NCBI RefSeq assembly: GCF_001684965.1
Contig: NZ_MAYG01000032.1
Coordinates: forward strand, 93,019-157,018
Length of the DNA: 64,000 bases
Reading direction: 5' to 3'
Source of the DNA: Chryseobacterium arthrosphaerae
GTDB lineage: Bacteria > Bacteroidota > Bacteroidia > Flavobacteriales > Weeksellaceae
The notes under the pieces are model-generated. The model did no database searches. It was not told where the DNA came from and saw only the letters and a program-made list of their open reading frames with translations. A program made the translations under genes and the position numbers. Positions within the stretch are counted from its first letter, which is position 1; each line of letters begins with the position of its first letter. Below, one piece after another: positions 42,864-52,047 of this stretch.

Positions 42864-43403
42864 TTAATTTACATTGACTGTTTTTACTTTACTTTCATCC
42901 AGATTATAGTATTTCACAACAGCATTATAATCACTGTAATCTACATTTGCTTTTGCATTCTTACCTGCTGCTGCTTTACCAGCATTAGCATAAACCAATA
43001 CAATTCTAAATGTCTGATTATTTAAATAGGTACCCGCTTCAGCAGAAGTCAATGTAGCCGGATCAACACCTTCTGTGAAAATCTCTACCTTTTGACTGTT
43101 AAACAGGAAATTATATTCCAGTTCTCTGTTGTTTGCTAAATAATAGGTTTTAGGAACAAGCTGCCAGGCATTACTCGCTGTAGGATCCTTTCTGTATACT
43201 AATACAACGTCAGTGCTCTGAAGATTAAGCAGTTCCACATGTGAATAATTATTTGAACTATTTAAAGAAACATTCACATCCTTCATTACAGGAAGAGTAT
43301 CACTATCTACAGGATTTTGTACAACAACATCATCATTGTTATCACAGCTATAGGCTAAAAAACCAATACCTGCAAGTAATATAAATGGAAGAATTTTTTT
43401 CAT
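42864..43403 (-). CDS. Lipoprotein of unknown function
   Basis: 179 residues. Signal with lipobox LAYSC (Cys about 20) followed by DNNDD, an acidic stretch like the Bacteroidota lipoprotein surface-export signal. The remainder is beta-rich, then an Ala/Gly/Lys-rich linker (AGKAAAGKNAKANVD) and a short C-terminal segment. No family was recognised. It stands alone, divergent from the GH3 operon. Confidence 0.8.
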   Translation of the reverse strand: MKKILPFILLAGIGFLAYSCDNNDDVVVQNPVDSDTLPVMKDVNVSLNSSNNYSHVELLNLQSTDVVLVYRKDPTASNAWQLVPKTYYLANNRELEYNFLFNSQKVEIFTEGVDPATLTSAEAGTYLNNQTFRIVLVYANAGKAAAGKNAKANVDYSDYNAVVKYYNLDESKVKTVNVN

Positions 43404-43468
43404 TGTATAAAAGTTTAGTTATTATTTATATTGCGTATTCAAATCATATACCAAAAATTTCAAAAACA

Positions 43469-43500
43469 TTGTTTTCCTGATTTTTTTAATTGTATTTTTG
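43469..43500 (+). promoter_or_regulatory. Promoter of the GH3-bshA operon
   Basis: TTG (43469-43471), 21 bp, then TATTTTTG (43493-43500), an exact TAnnTTTG match. The transcript would begin near 43506, supporting the ATG at 43518 and excluding longer starts. Confidence 0.68.
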
Positions 43501-43517
43501 TTCTTATTCAAAAAGTC

Positions 43518-45215
43518 ATGAAGAAATTATTATATAGTTCACTCTTTATTGTCGCATTGATAAGCCCTAAGCTGAATGCCCAGTATCAACCTAAAAATAC
43601 AACCGCAGATGATCTGAAAAAGGCAAAGCAATGGGTTGATAAAACTTACAGGAACCTTTCACAGGATGAAAAATTAGGTCAGCTTTTTATCGTTGCACTG
43701 TACACCAATAAAGGAGAGGACTATATCAGCCAGATAAGAAATATTGTTATCAATGATAAGATTGGAGGCCTGATTTTAATGCAGGATGATGCTGCAAGAG
43801 AAATTAATCTCGTGAATGAGTTTCAGCAGAAGTCCAAAGTGCCTTTAATGATCGGGATGGATGCGGAATGGGGACTGTTCCAGAGAATTGCAACGGCTCA
43901 TAAATTCCCATGGGCAATGACATTAGGGGCGATCCAGGATAAAAATCTTGTGTACCAGATGTCTGCCAAAATTGCAGAAGATTGTCACAGAATGGGGATC
44001 AACTGGGATTTTGCCCCAGTAGTGGATGTCAATACCAATCCGAACAACCCTATTATCGGGAACAGAAGTTTTGGTTCTGAAGTGAATAACGTGATCAGTT
44101 CTGCCCTATCCTACTCCAATGGTTTGCAGGATAACAATATACTAGCAGCAATCAAGCATTTTCCTGGCCATGGTGATACCAGTACAGATTCTCATCTTGA
44201 CCTTCCATTGGTCTCTCATAATACGGACAGACTTAATACAGTGGAGCTGGCTCCCTTCAAAGCTTTAATGGATAAAGGAATCGGTGGGGTGATGGTAGCT
44301 CATTTATATGTTCCGAGTTTAGAATCAGGAAAAGGAATTCCTGCTTCGGTTTCTAAAAATATCATCACTGGATTACTGAAAGATAAACTGGGTTACAAAG
44401 GTCTGATCATTACAGATGCTCTCAATATGGGGGCTGTAGCCAATAAATACAAACCAGGCGAACTGGATGCCCTGGCTTTTAAAGCAGGAAATGATATCAT
44501 GCTTTTCTCACAGGGAGTTTCTGAAGGAAAAAAACTGATACAGAAAGCGATTGACAAAGGTGAAATTCCTCAGAGCAGAGTGGAAGAAAGTGTTAAGAAA
44601 ATCCTGTTGACAAAATATTTCCTGGGACTTACACAGTACACTCCGAAAAATCCTGAAAATATCAATACTGATTTGAATAACGATTCTCATAAAACATTGG
44701 TTCAGAATCTTTATGCCAATGCGCTGACTTTATTAAAGGATGAAAAGAAACTGCTTCCGCTTACCGGGAAACAGATCTATTATGTTCCTTTGGAGGAAGC
44801 TCCTTATCAGACTTTTGCCAACAGCCTGGGGAACAATATAATGATTAAAAAAGCCGGTGAGATCAATACTATTCCGGCGGGTTCTACTGTAGTTGTAGGC
44901 TTCCATAAGGATAATTCAACGGCGTATAAACCTTATAAAATTTCGGCAGAATCCAAAAAGGTTCTTGCTGATCTGACTAAAAATCAAAATGTAATTCTCA
45001 ATGTATTCGGAAGTGCCTATGCATTAAAGGACATTGATATTTCGAAGGTATCAACCGTTCTTGTTTCTTATGAAAATAATGATGATTCAATGAATGCAAC
45101 GGCTGATGCCCTGAACGGAAAAACAAAAATATGGGGCAGGCTTCCCGTATTGGTCAACGACCAGCTGAAAGCAGGGATGGGAATAGATCTTAATGCCTCT
45201 GCCATTACCCAATAA
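43518..45215 (+). CDS. GH3-family beta-N-acetylhexosaminidase (NagZ-like), secreted
   Basis: 565 residues. Signal peptide ending SPKLNAQ (about 22), then a GH3 TIM barrel: DFAPVVDVN, KHFPGHGDT at 213-221 with the Asp224-x-His226 loop typical of NagZ acid/base catalysis, and nucleophile Asp300 in GLIITDALNMG. A second domain (about 385-565) is present, absent from the short E. coli NagZ. Likely recycles or degrades peptidoglycan GlcNAc residues in the periplasm. First gene of an operon with bshA, DUF2851, PspC-like and GNAT genes. Confidence 0.9.
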   Translation: MKKLLYSSLFIVALISPKLNAQYQPKNTTADDLKKAKQWVDKTYRNLSQDEKLGQLFIVALYTNKGEDYISQIRNIVINDKIGGLILMQDDAAREINLVNEFQQKSKVPLMIGMDAEWGLFQRIATAHKFPWAMTLGAIQDKNLVYQMSAKIAEDCHRMGINWDFAPVVDVNTNPNNPIIGNRSFGSEVNNVISSALSYSNGLQDNNILAAIKHFPGHGDTSTDSHLDLPLVSHNTDRLNTVELAPFKALMDKGIGGVMVAHLYVPSLESGKGIPASVSKNIITGLLKDKLGYKGLIITDALNMGAVANKYKPGELDALAFKAGNDIMLFSQGVSEGKKLIQKAIDKGEIPQSRVEESVKKILLTKYFLGLTQYTPKNPENINTDLNNDSHKTLVQNLYANALTLLKDEKKLLPLTGKQIYYVPLEEAPYQTFANSLGNNIMIKKAGEINTIPAGSTVVVGFHKDNSTAYKPYKISAESKKVLADLTKNQNVILNVFGSAYALKDIDISKVSTVLVSYENNDDSMNATADALNGKTKIWGRLPVLVNDQLKAGMGIDLNASAITQ

Positions 45216-45241
45216 TACAACATCAAAACAACAATAATCCA

Positions 45242-46390
45242 ATGAAAATAGGCATACTTTGCTATCCAACCTATGGAGGAAGCGGAATTGTAGCAACAGA
45301 ACTTGGAATGTCTCTTGCCAACAAAGGATATGAGGTACACTTCATCAGCTCTGCACTTCCGGCAAGACTGGATATTACCAATCCTAATATTTTCTTCCAC
45401 AGGGTCAATGTTCAGACCTATCCCCTTTTCCAGTATCAACCTTATGATATTGCGTTAAGTTCGATGATCTACCGGGTTGTCAATCTTTATAAACTTGATC
45501 TGCTGCATGCTCATTATGCCATTCCTTATGCTTATGCGGCATTTACGGCAAAACAAATGCTTAAGGAAGACAATAATGATATTCCGCTGGTAACGACTCT
45601 GCATGGTACGGATATTACCCTTGTGGGTCAGCACCCGAGCTATAAACATGCGGTAGAGTTTTCAATCAACCAGTCTGATGCGATTACTTCGGTTTCTGAA
45701 AGTCTGAAAAAAGACACGCTTCAGTTTTTCAATATCAAAAAAGAAATCCAGGTAATTACCAATTTCATTGATAATTCTGAGTTTGACGACTGCTCTGAAT
45801 GCCAGAGAACGCAGTTTGCCAATCCTGATGAGAAAATCCTGATCCATGTATCCAACCTTCGTCCTGTAAAACGGGTAGATGAAGTCCTGCAGATTTTCAA
45901 GAATGTGGAGAAAAAGGTAAAATCCAAACTGATCATCATTGGTGAAGGTCCAGATATGGAGAAAGTGAACCAGTTCCTGGAAGAAAATCCTGAGCTTATC
46001 TCAAAGATCCGTCTTTTAGGAAAGGTAAATGATCTCTATAAAATCTTACAGCTTTCCGATGTATTTCTTCTTCCTTCGGAGCAGGAAAGCTTCGGTCTGG
46101 CAGCATTGGAAGCCATGGCGGCTTATACTCCGGTGATCAGCTCAAATGCTGGGGGAATTCCTGAGGTAAATATTCAGGGAGAAACAGGTTATCTGGCAGA
46201 GATCGGAAATGTGGAAGCCATGAGTAACTATACTATTAAGCTGTTGAGCAATGAAGAACTTTTAACTCAAATGAAGAAAAATGCGAAAGATCAGGCCATT
46301 AAGTTCGATTTGAAAAACATTCTTCCTATATATGAGAAAATGTATAGAACAACCATAGAAAATTTTAAAAAGGAGCTGACGAAAGTATAA
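45242..46390 (+). CDS. bshA: N-acetyl-alpha-D-glucosaminyl L-malate synthase
   Basis: 382 residues, GT4 glycosyltransferase. It catalyses the first step of bacillithiol synthesis, joining GlcNAc from UDP-GlcNAc to L-malate. Typical features: IGILCYPTYGGSGIVATELG, LHAHYAIPYA, ITNFIDNSEF, and the C-terminal nucleotide-sugar loop PSEQESFGLAALEAMA. Starts 26 bp after the GH3 gene. No bshB or bshC was seen in the window. Confidence 0.94.
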   Translation: MKIGILCYPTYGGSGIVATELGMSLANKGYEVHFISSALPARLDITNPNIFFHRVNVQTYPLFQYQPYDIALSSMIYRVVNLYKLDLLHAHYAIPYAYAAFTAKQMLKEDNNDIPLVTTLHGTDITLVGQHPSYKHAVEFSINQSDAITSVSESLKKDTLQFFNIKKEIQVITNFIDNSEFDDCSECQRTQFANPDEKILIHVSNLRPVKRVDEVLQIFKNVEKKVKSKLIIIGEGPDMEKVNQFLEENPELISKIRLLGKVNDLYKILQLSDVFLLPSEQESFGLAALEAMAAYTPVISSNAGGIPEVNIQGETGYLAEIGNVEAMSNYTIKLLSNEELLTQMKKNAKDQAIKFDLKNILPIYEKMYRTTIENFKKELTKV

Positions 46391-46418
46391 TTTTTCTATT
46401 ATATTTACCGTCACACTT

Positions 46419-47681
46419 ATGACGGAAAAATTACTTCAATATCTTTGGAACTATAAGGTTTTCAAACATTTTGACTTCAAGGATATTGAAGGTAATCCCG
46501 TCGAGATCATCCGGTTCGGAAAATGGAATACCAATGCTGGTCCGGATTTTCTGGATGCAAAGATCAAAATCAACGGGCTGGTGATAGCAGGAAATATAGA
46601 ACTGCATGTACGCTCCTCCGACTGGATCTTCCATAATCATTCTCAAGACCCTAATTACCGGAATATAATTTTTCATGTCGTATTCCAGCACGATATAGAA
46701 ATCAGTGAGTTTACCGGAAACAATATTCCGACGCTGGAACTTAAAGATTATATTGATGAAAATATCCTTGGGAAATACGAAAAGCTTGCTGATGAAAATA
46801 AGTTTATCGCCTGTGAGAGTATTTTTGACAGAGATAAAATCCCTCTTTTCTTTCACGAAGGCAATATCCTGAAAAAGCTGGAGGAAAAATCATTGGAACT
46901 GGAGCAAAGTCTCGCTCTGTATAAAAATAACTTTGAAGCGGTTCTATTTCACAGCTTGGCCTATTCTTTCGGTTTAAAAGTAAATGCTTTAATCTTCAGG
47001 CAGATTGCAGAAAGTATCGACTACTCTATCATCAATAAAGTCCGGCAAAACCCTTTTCAGCTTGAGGCTTTGTTGTTCGGAATTTCAGGATGGCTTGATC
47101 ACCCGAAGGACGAACAGATGAAAATCTGGAAACGGGAGTTTGAATTCATCAAAGTCAAATTTAAAATTACTGATTTAAAACTTCATCCCAAATTCTTAAG
47201 ATTAAGACCTCGTAATTTTCCCACTATACGGCTGTCTCAGCTGGCTGATCTTTACTTCCGGCATCAGAATTTATTTTCGAAGATCATCGGTGCACAAAAT
47301 GCAGCACACATTTACGAAGTATTCACACCCATAAAAGCTTCCGAATACTGGGACAGTCATTTCAATTTCGGAACAGTCTCAAAGATGCAGCCCAAAACGC
47401 TAAGCAGGGATTTTATAGACCTCATTATCCTGAATACTGTACTTCCTTTAAAATATACTTACCACAAATACCACAGTGAGGATGCTGCAGAAGAAATGAT
47501 AGAACTGTATAAAAATATCCCTGCAGAAAAAAATTCAGTGATACAGGGCTGGAAAAATCTGGGGGTACATACAACGAATGCCCTGGAGACTCAGAGCCTG
47601 ATTTATCACCATAAAAATTCATGTGAAGAAAAAAATTGCTTAACTTGCAGTATTGGATTTAAACTTTTAAAAGAATCTTAA
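46419..47681 (+). CDS. DUF2851-family protein
   Basis: 420 residues, soluble, no signal peptide. The N-terminal part (LLQYLWNYKVF, GKWNTNAGPDFLDAKI, GNIELHVRSSDW) is the DUF2851 hallmark. The C-terminus ends in a Cys/His cluster (HHKNSCEEKNCLTCSIG) that could bind metal. Function unknown. Starts 28 bp after bshA and ends 1 bp before the PspC-like gene. Confidence 0.88.
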   Translation: MTEKLLQYLWNYKVFKHFDFKDIEGNPVEIIRFGKWNTNAGPDFLDAKIKINGLVIAGNIELHVRSSDWIFHNHSQDPNYRNIIFHVVFQHDIEISEFTGNNIPTLELKDYIDENILGKYEKLADENKFIACESIFDRDKIPLFFHEGNILKKLEEKSLELEQSLALYKNNFEAVLFHSLAYSFGLKVNALIFRQIAESIDYSIINKVRQNPFQLEALLFGISGWLDHPKDEQMKIWKREFEFIKVKFKITDLKLHPKFLRLRPRNFPTIRLSQLADLYFRHQNLFSKIIGAQNAAHIYEVFTPIKASEYWDSHFNFGTVSKMQPKTLSRDFIDLIILNTVLPLKYTYHKYHSEDAAEEMIELYKNIPAEKNSVIQGWKNLGVHTTNALETQSLIYHHKNSCEEKNCLTCSIGFKLLKES

Positions 47682-47682
47682 A

Positions 47683-47904
47683 ATGCTGAGTAATATTCGT
47701 CATAAAATGGAAAGAGAATGGTTTGGTGTTCTGACGAGAACGGGTGCTAAGCTGGGTATTCCAGTTTCCAAATTAAGGATTTTCTTCATTTATTCTACTT
47801 TTGCCACAGCCGGTTTTTTCTTTCTGATCTATCTGGGGCTGGCATTTACTTTGTGGATTAAAGATATTTTTATCACCAGAAGGCCAAGTGTCTTTGACCT
47901 ATAA
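47683..47904 (+). CDS. Small PspC-like membrane protein
   Basis: 73 residues. One membrane helix (about 35-58) preceded by a basic amphipathic region with the PspC-like pattern GVLTRTGAKLGIPVSKLRI. PspC-domain proteins are membrane-bound parts of envelope-stress responses. The start lies 1 bp after the DUF2851 stop, so translation is probably coupled. The assignment is by pattern in a very short protein. Confidence 0.72.
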   Translation: MLSNIRHKMEREWFGVLTRTGAKLGIPVSKLRIFFIYSTFATAGFFFLIYLGLAFTLWIKDIFITRRPSVFDL

Positions 47905-47907
47905 ATT

Positions 47908-48420
47908 ATGGAATTTTTACCGATTACTTCAGCCGGAGATCATAGAATACAGGAAATCTATGCTTCTTATACCACTACTTTTCCTGTAGACGAACAAAGA
48001 GATCAGCAACAGTTTTTAGATTTATTTTCAAATCCGAAAGTGGGATTTATGTCTGTAGTCCATGAATCCGAAGCTGTAGGTTACCTCATCTTATGGGAGC
48101 TCGGTTCATTTGTTTTTGTAGAACATTTTGAAGTCTTTGAAGCGTTCAGAAGTAAGAAGCTGGGATCTCATATTATGACTCATTTATTAGAAAACTATCC
48201 GAAAATCATCCTGGAAATTGAGCCTGCAGAACTCAGCGAGGATGCTCAAAGACGGTATTCCTTCTATCAGAGAAACAGTTTTGAGCTGATTGATACAACC
48301 TATGTACAGCCTAGCTACGGAGAAGGGAAACAATCTTTGAATCTATGGTTATTAGCCAATTATTCCCCTGAGAATGTGGAAGAGATTAAAAGCATTATCT
48401 GTAAAACAGTTTACCCTTAA
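47908..48420 (+). CDS. GNAT-family N-acetyltransferase
   Basis: 170 residues. GNAT fold with the central strand and acetyl-CoA loop (VEHFEVFEAFRSKKLGSHIM, motif A), then ILEIEPAE and a YQRNSFELID segment typical of motif B. Last gene of the GH3-bshA operon, starting 3 bp after the PspC-like gene. Substrate unknown. Confidence 0.85.
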   Translation: MEFLPITSAGDHRIQEIYASYTTTFPVDEQRDQQQFLDLFSNPKVGFMSVVHESEAVGYLILWELGSFVFVEHFEVFEAFRSKKLGSHIMTHLLENYPKIILEIEPAELSEDAQRRYSFYQRNSFELIDTTYVQPSYGEGKQSLNLWLLANYSPENVEEIKSIICKTVYP

Positions 48421-48426
48421 ATATAT

Positions 48427-48456
48427 AACGCCGGAAATTCCGGCGTTTATTTTTGT
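48427..48456 (+). terminator. Terminator of the GH3-bshA operon
   Basis: Perfect stem AACGCCGGAA / TTCCGGCGTT (48427-48447) followed by TATTTTTG, 7 bp after the GNAT stop. Confidence 0.88.
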
Positions 48457-48508
48457 TGATATTCATGATAAATTTTAAAAATCCGCAACGAATATCATAT
48501 CATTATTC

Positions 48509-48575
48509 AAGTTTCGGCTAAAGCCAATGGATGGTTTATTTTTATTAATCGGGCTAAAGCCCGATTCTATTGAAT
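48509..48575. repeat. GGCTAAAGCC element, copy 2
   Basis: GTTTCGGCTAAAGCCAATGG, AT-rich spacer, palindrome ATCGGGCTAAAGCCCGAT, then TCTATTGAAT. Same order and spacing as the copy at 33891-33957, and again in a gap between convergent genes. Confidence 0.8.
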
Positions 48576-48616
48576 ATATATTCTACAGCTAACAACTTTT
48601 AATACCTATCACAGAT

Positions 48617-49351
48617 TTAGTTCACCTCATACTCCAGCTTTATGGTAATACTCGCTTCTTTTTCCTTGGAAGAGGTATTAAAGGTTCCGCCATAGGAATA
48701 GTCTTCATTTGAATTGGGGGCAGTAATCTGGATCACTCCCATCGTTGCCTTTTTAAGATTACCGAGGCTGCTTCCTGAATTTTCGGCAATTTTCTCGGCA
48801 CGTTCTTTAGCGTCTTTTGTAGCGGATGCAATCATTTCCTGTTTTACAGTAGCCAGTTTGGTATAGAAATAAGCAGGTGAAGAAGAAGTAAACTCAATTC
48901 CCCAGTTGATAATTTCCGTAATATTTCTGGAGAGATTTTCAATTTTGGCTACTTCTTTACTTTCAATAGAAACTTTCTGTGTCAGATTATATCCGGAGAA
49001 TTCACCCTGTACATAGTTTCCGTTGGCATCATTATAACTTCTGAACTGCTTCTGGATATCTACTGATGAAAACACGATCTCGTTCTGTTTTATTCCTTTT
49101 GAAAGCAGGTAATCATTGATCACTTTTCTGTCCAGTGCCAGTTCATCATAGGCTGATTTAAGATCTGAATTATTTTTGGAGAAACTTCCGGACCAGGTGA
49201 TAAGATCTGAGGTAAACTGTTTTGTTCCCAGTCCTGTAACGGAAATTGTATTTTCAGATTTGTTCCTGTTTTTGATGGCATTTCCGAGGAGGCCTAACCC
49301 GATTATAAAACCCAGCGCTCCTACTGCAATGGCAATGATGTTTTTATTCAT
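48617..49351 (-). CDS. SIMPL-domain (DUF541) protein
   Basis: 244 residues. An N-terminal hydrophobic segment (about 5-24) serves as signal anchor. SIMPL domain: ENTISVTGLGTKQFTSDLITW, a helix with KSAYDELALDRKVINDYLL, and the C-terminal SYGGTFNTSSKEKEASITIKL cut here into its two strands. SIMPL proteins are periplasmic, with a poorly defined role (oxidative or envelope stress). Single gene between the repeat element and the paralogue array. Confidence 0.85.
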   Translation of the reverse strand: MNKNIIAIAVGALGFIIGLGLLGNAIKNRNKSENTISVTGLGTKQFTSDLITWSGSFSKNNSDLKSAYDELALDRKVINDYLLSKGIKQNEIVFSSVDIQKQFRSYNDANGNYVQGEFSGYNLTQKVSIESKEVAKIENLSRNITEIINWGIEFTSSSPAYFYTKLATVKQEMIASATKDAKERAEKIAENSGSSLGNLKKATMGVIQITAPNSNEDYSYGGTFNTSSKEKEASITIKLEYEVN

Positions 49352-49440
49352 AAAATTTGTGGTTTTTGGTTGGTTGCTATCATTACTGCAGCAATTTCCA
49401 TTCCACTGTTTTAAGATATTTTTAACACATCATAGTTGTT

Positions 49441-50253
49441 TTACTTTTGGTTCTGTTTCAGTCTTTGAATGAAAAGTGGCATTGTTTCTTCCAGTCTCAG
49501 CATCACTCCTGAAAGATTTCTCGCCTTTACATAAGTACGTACCTGTGGTTTTGCCGCAAATGAAAATTCAATGAACTCTGAAATCCTGTCCGCCGGAATT
49601 CCTGCTTTGGTAAAATAATCATCTTCTATCCTCTTCCGGATCCAGAGAATATGCTCCTGAAGATCGTCATATTTATAAAACCTCTTCTGCCTTCTTGCTT
49701 TACCGCTTATCAGATCATAAACACCCTGTACATTCAGGTTTCCTAAGAGAATAGGCAAAAGAACACTTTTCACTTCTGCCGGTTTTTCTCTCATCTTACC
49801 TACAGGCTGCGGAAGCCCTACGGCATCTCTCACCTGCTCTCCCTTATCTACTTTGGCTACAATCCTGGAATCCACTTCCAGATCTCCGGTGAGTTTTTTT
49901 ACGATCTTTACTTCTCCCACATCCCTGGGAATCTGATAAAGCGTAATAAACAGCTGAGAATTGATTCCATTGGTAAGAACCCGTCTGGATGTTCTTCTGA
50001 AATCTTCTTTTACAAACCTCAGCTCATCATTGGGACCAGCATCAATAGAAAACATTCCTTCAGCGTCAGAATATACCTTTTTATCCGTAGTGATGTTAAT
50101 GACAATAACGCCACTCAGGTTACCTCCTTCATCATCTACAATTTTTCCCGTTACCGTTTGTTGAGAAAACAAAATGGCACTGTAGAGAAAAACAAATAGT
50201 AAAAAACTTTTTTCCCGGTATTTCTTTATGATATTTCTAACTCTGTAATTCAA
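49441..50253 (-). CDS. Secreted carboxypeptidase-regulatory-like protein, paralogue 3
   Basis: 270 residues. The frame opens with a TTG at 50253; no ATG precedes the signal peptide (about 16-32, LFVFLYSAILFSQ). The CarboxypepD_reg-like Ig domain (about 33-105) contains GVIVINITTDKKVYSDAEG and NDELRFVKEDF. A linker follows (GLPQPVGKMREKPAE) and a helical C-terminal domain (about 170-270). Exported, function unknown. Third in transcription order of three tandem paralogues sharing DELRFVK and the K-x-TGDL/NL segment. Confidence 0.78.
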   Translation of the reverse strand: MNYRVRNIIKKYREKSFLLFVFLYSAILFSQQTVTGKIVDDEGGNLSGVIVINITTDKKVYSDAEGMFSIDAGPNDELRFVKEDFRRTSRRVLTNGINSQLFITLYQIPRDVGEVKIVKKLTGDLEVDSRIVAKVDKGEQVRDAVGLPQPVGKMREKPAEVKSVLLPILLGNLNVQGVYDLISGKARRQKRFYKYDDLQEHILWIRKRIEDDYFTKAGIPADRISEFIEFSFAAKPQVRTYVKARNLSGVMLRLEETMPLFIQRLKQNQK

Positions 50254-50302
50254 TTTTTTCTGTATTCTTAAAAAATAATTTCTGCAAAAGAGAATATTTC
50301 CC

Positions 50303-51112
50303 TTATTGTTCTGACAATTTATTCATTTTACGATATTCACCAAAGGCAATCATCAGTTCCATCTTAACAACATCGTTTTTGAAATCTTTTCTGTGTTTCT
50401 TAGCCAGTAAGCGGGTTTTATTAGCATACAGAAGAAATGCGTCGATCTGTTCTTCACCCATCCCATATTTTTTCAGGAAATCCAGATTAATTTCATTTTT
50501 TACCCTGTTCAGGAACTCCTGTGTTTCATTATAATCGGCCTTGGTGATCTTCGGTTTCGAAGCTTTTTTGATCAGACCGGATAAAGCTTTGAAAACACCC
50601 ATTATATCTACATTCCCGGTTTTGAAATCATGCCCTGTAAATGTTTTCGAAATTGTTTTATCCGGCAAGGGCTCATTGAGCGGGCTGTACATATACTCAG
50701 ACATTTCAGATTTCAAAGCCCGTATCTTTCCGGATTCATTAAGGTGCTGGTTGTCTTTGGCAAGGTTCCCTGTGAGTTTGTAAGTAATCTTCACTTCGGG
50801 AATCTGTATCTCCATTCTTTGAAGTGAAACCTGAAGTGAATTGCCCAGATCTTCTCTGGTGATCTTTTTATCAAACCGGTAGTAGCCTTCTTTAACGAAT
50901 CTGATTTCGTCATTTTCAGCAACAGCAATTTCAAAATTTCCCTGATCATCACTTTGGGTATGCTGATTCCTGGAAATATTGATAATGAAAACGGGATTGA
51001 TATTCAGGCTGCCGCTATTGGTGATTTTTCCGGTTACTTTCTGCTGTGCAAACATGAGTGTGCCTGCAGAAACAAGTATAAAGCAGATCCCCGGCTGTAT
51101 ATATTTTATCAT
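50303..51112 (-). CDS. Secreted carboxypeptidase-regulatory-like protein, paralogue 2
   Basis: 269 residues from the ATG at 51112. Signal peptide ending TLMFAQ, then the CarboxypepD_reg-like Ig domain (KVTGKITNSGSLNINPVFII, DEIRFVKEGYYRFDKKI), then VKITYKLTGNL, a linker and a C-terminal helical domain. Same domain order as its two neighbours. It starts 6 bp after paralogue 1 and is followed 49 bp later by paralogue 3, so the three form one operon. Confidence 0.8.
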   Translation of the reverse strand: MIKYIQPGICFILVSAGTLMFAQQKVTGKITNSGSLNINPVFIINISRNQHTQSDDQGNFEIAVAENDEIRFVKEGYYRFDKKITREDLGNSLQVSLQRMEIQIPEVKITYKLTGNLAKDNQHLNESGKIRALKSEMSEYMYSPLNEPLPDKTISKTFTGHDFKTGNVDIMGVFKALSGLIKKASKPKITKADYNETQEFLNRVKNEINLDFLKKYGMGEEQIDAFLLYANKTRLLAKKHRKDFKNDVVKMELMIAFGEYRKMNKLSEQ

Positions 51113-51118
51113 CGCTGT

Positions 51119-51865
51119 TTACCGTTGGGATTGTGGAGTACGGTATGTTGTAATTCTGGTCAGAACAAGGCGTTGAAACCTGGTCAGATCCGCATCACTG
51201 CAAAATCCATATTTCAGGATTTTTTTCCTTTCAAAACCTCCGGCAAAAACGTAGTAAATAAAATGGTCAATCTGTGCTTTATCTATCTTAAGATCTGTAA
51301 AATAGGTTTCACCGAGACTTTTTTTAATATAGCTCATCAGATCGATATCATCCCATCGATCTTTAACTTTTCCAATAAAGAAGCCCTCTCCTTTTGGCTG
51401 TACAAATTCTCCGGGTCTTGCGGCCAGGATTCTCGGATCAGATTTTTGTTTGATATAACGGCCTAATTCAGCTTCCAGTTGTTGAACCTTTTTAGCCTTA
51501 TTATAAGTTTTTGAGTCTATTTTCAGGTTTCCGGTAAGTCCCTGCTTTACCTCAACCTCGGGAATCTGGATTGTGATCCTTACAAGGGTGATATTCATAG
51601 GCGACTGTATATTTTCCTGGGAAACCCTCCTTGTAATACGTTCATAACCCGGTTTTACAAAACGCAGTTCATCGCCTGCTTTTCCGGCAATCATAAAGTG
51701 TCCGTCCCGGTTTGAAATGATCATTTCATCAGTTCTGATATTGATCACATTTACATCCTGTATTTCAGCACCGTCTTCTGAAGTAATCTTTCCAAAGATA
51801 TAAGTCTGGGCATGGCTGTGAACGAAAAATATAAGGGATAAAAAAAAGAATAGTTTAAGTTTCAC
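51119..51865 (-). CDS. Secreted carboxypeptidase-regulatory-like protein, paralogue 1
   Basis: 248 residues, GTG start at 51865, chosen because it begins the signal peptide (LKLFFFLSLIFFVHSHAQ) just after an exact -7 box at 51883-51890. Ig domain with DVNVINIRTDEMIISNRDG and DELRFVKPGYERITRRV, then EVKQGLTGNLKIDSK, linker and helical C-terminal domain. First gene of the array. The Ig domain is like the one that opens TonB-type receptors, but no barrel follows. Confidence 0.8.
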   Translation of the reverse strand: MKLKLFFFLSLIFFVHSHAQTYIFGKITSEDGAEIQDVNVINIRTDEMIISNRDGHFMIAGKAGDELRFVKPGYERITRRVSQENIQSPMNITLVRITIQIPEVEVKQGLTGNLKIDSKTYNKAKKVQQLEAELGRYIKQKSDPRILAARPGEFVQPKGEGFFIGKVKDRWDDIDLMSYIKKSLGETYFTDLKIDKAQIDHFIYYVFAGGFERKKILKYGFCSDADLTRFQRLVLTRITTYRTPQSQR

Positions 51866-51882
51866 GGGCTATTTTTTATAGA

Positions 51883-51890
51883 ACAAAGCT
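51883..51890 (-). promoter_or_regulatory. Candidate -7 box of the paralogue array
   Basis: TAGCTTTG on the minus strand matches TAnnTTTG exactly, 18 bp upstream of the GTG start. No standard -33 TTG was seen. Confidence 0.5.
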
Positions 51891-52047
51891 AAAATTATTT
51901 TTAAATGTAACCATAAGTTTAACCACAGTTAACGCCTTTTAATATTTCTTTTTGATTTTTGTCCTTTAAACTGTTAAATAGGCATCCCTAATTGTTAAAG
52001 TTTCTTTTAAATTTTAGCTAACTTGCAGTCTCAATTCTCTTTTTACA

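Noticed and set aside
51915..51998. Several GTTAAA/GTTTAA words before the helicase-nuclease gene
   Set aside because: Not the exact GTTAAT word and not regularly phased.
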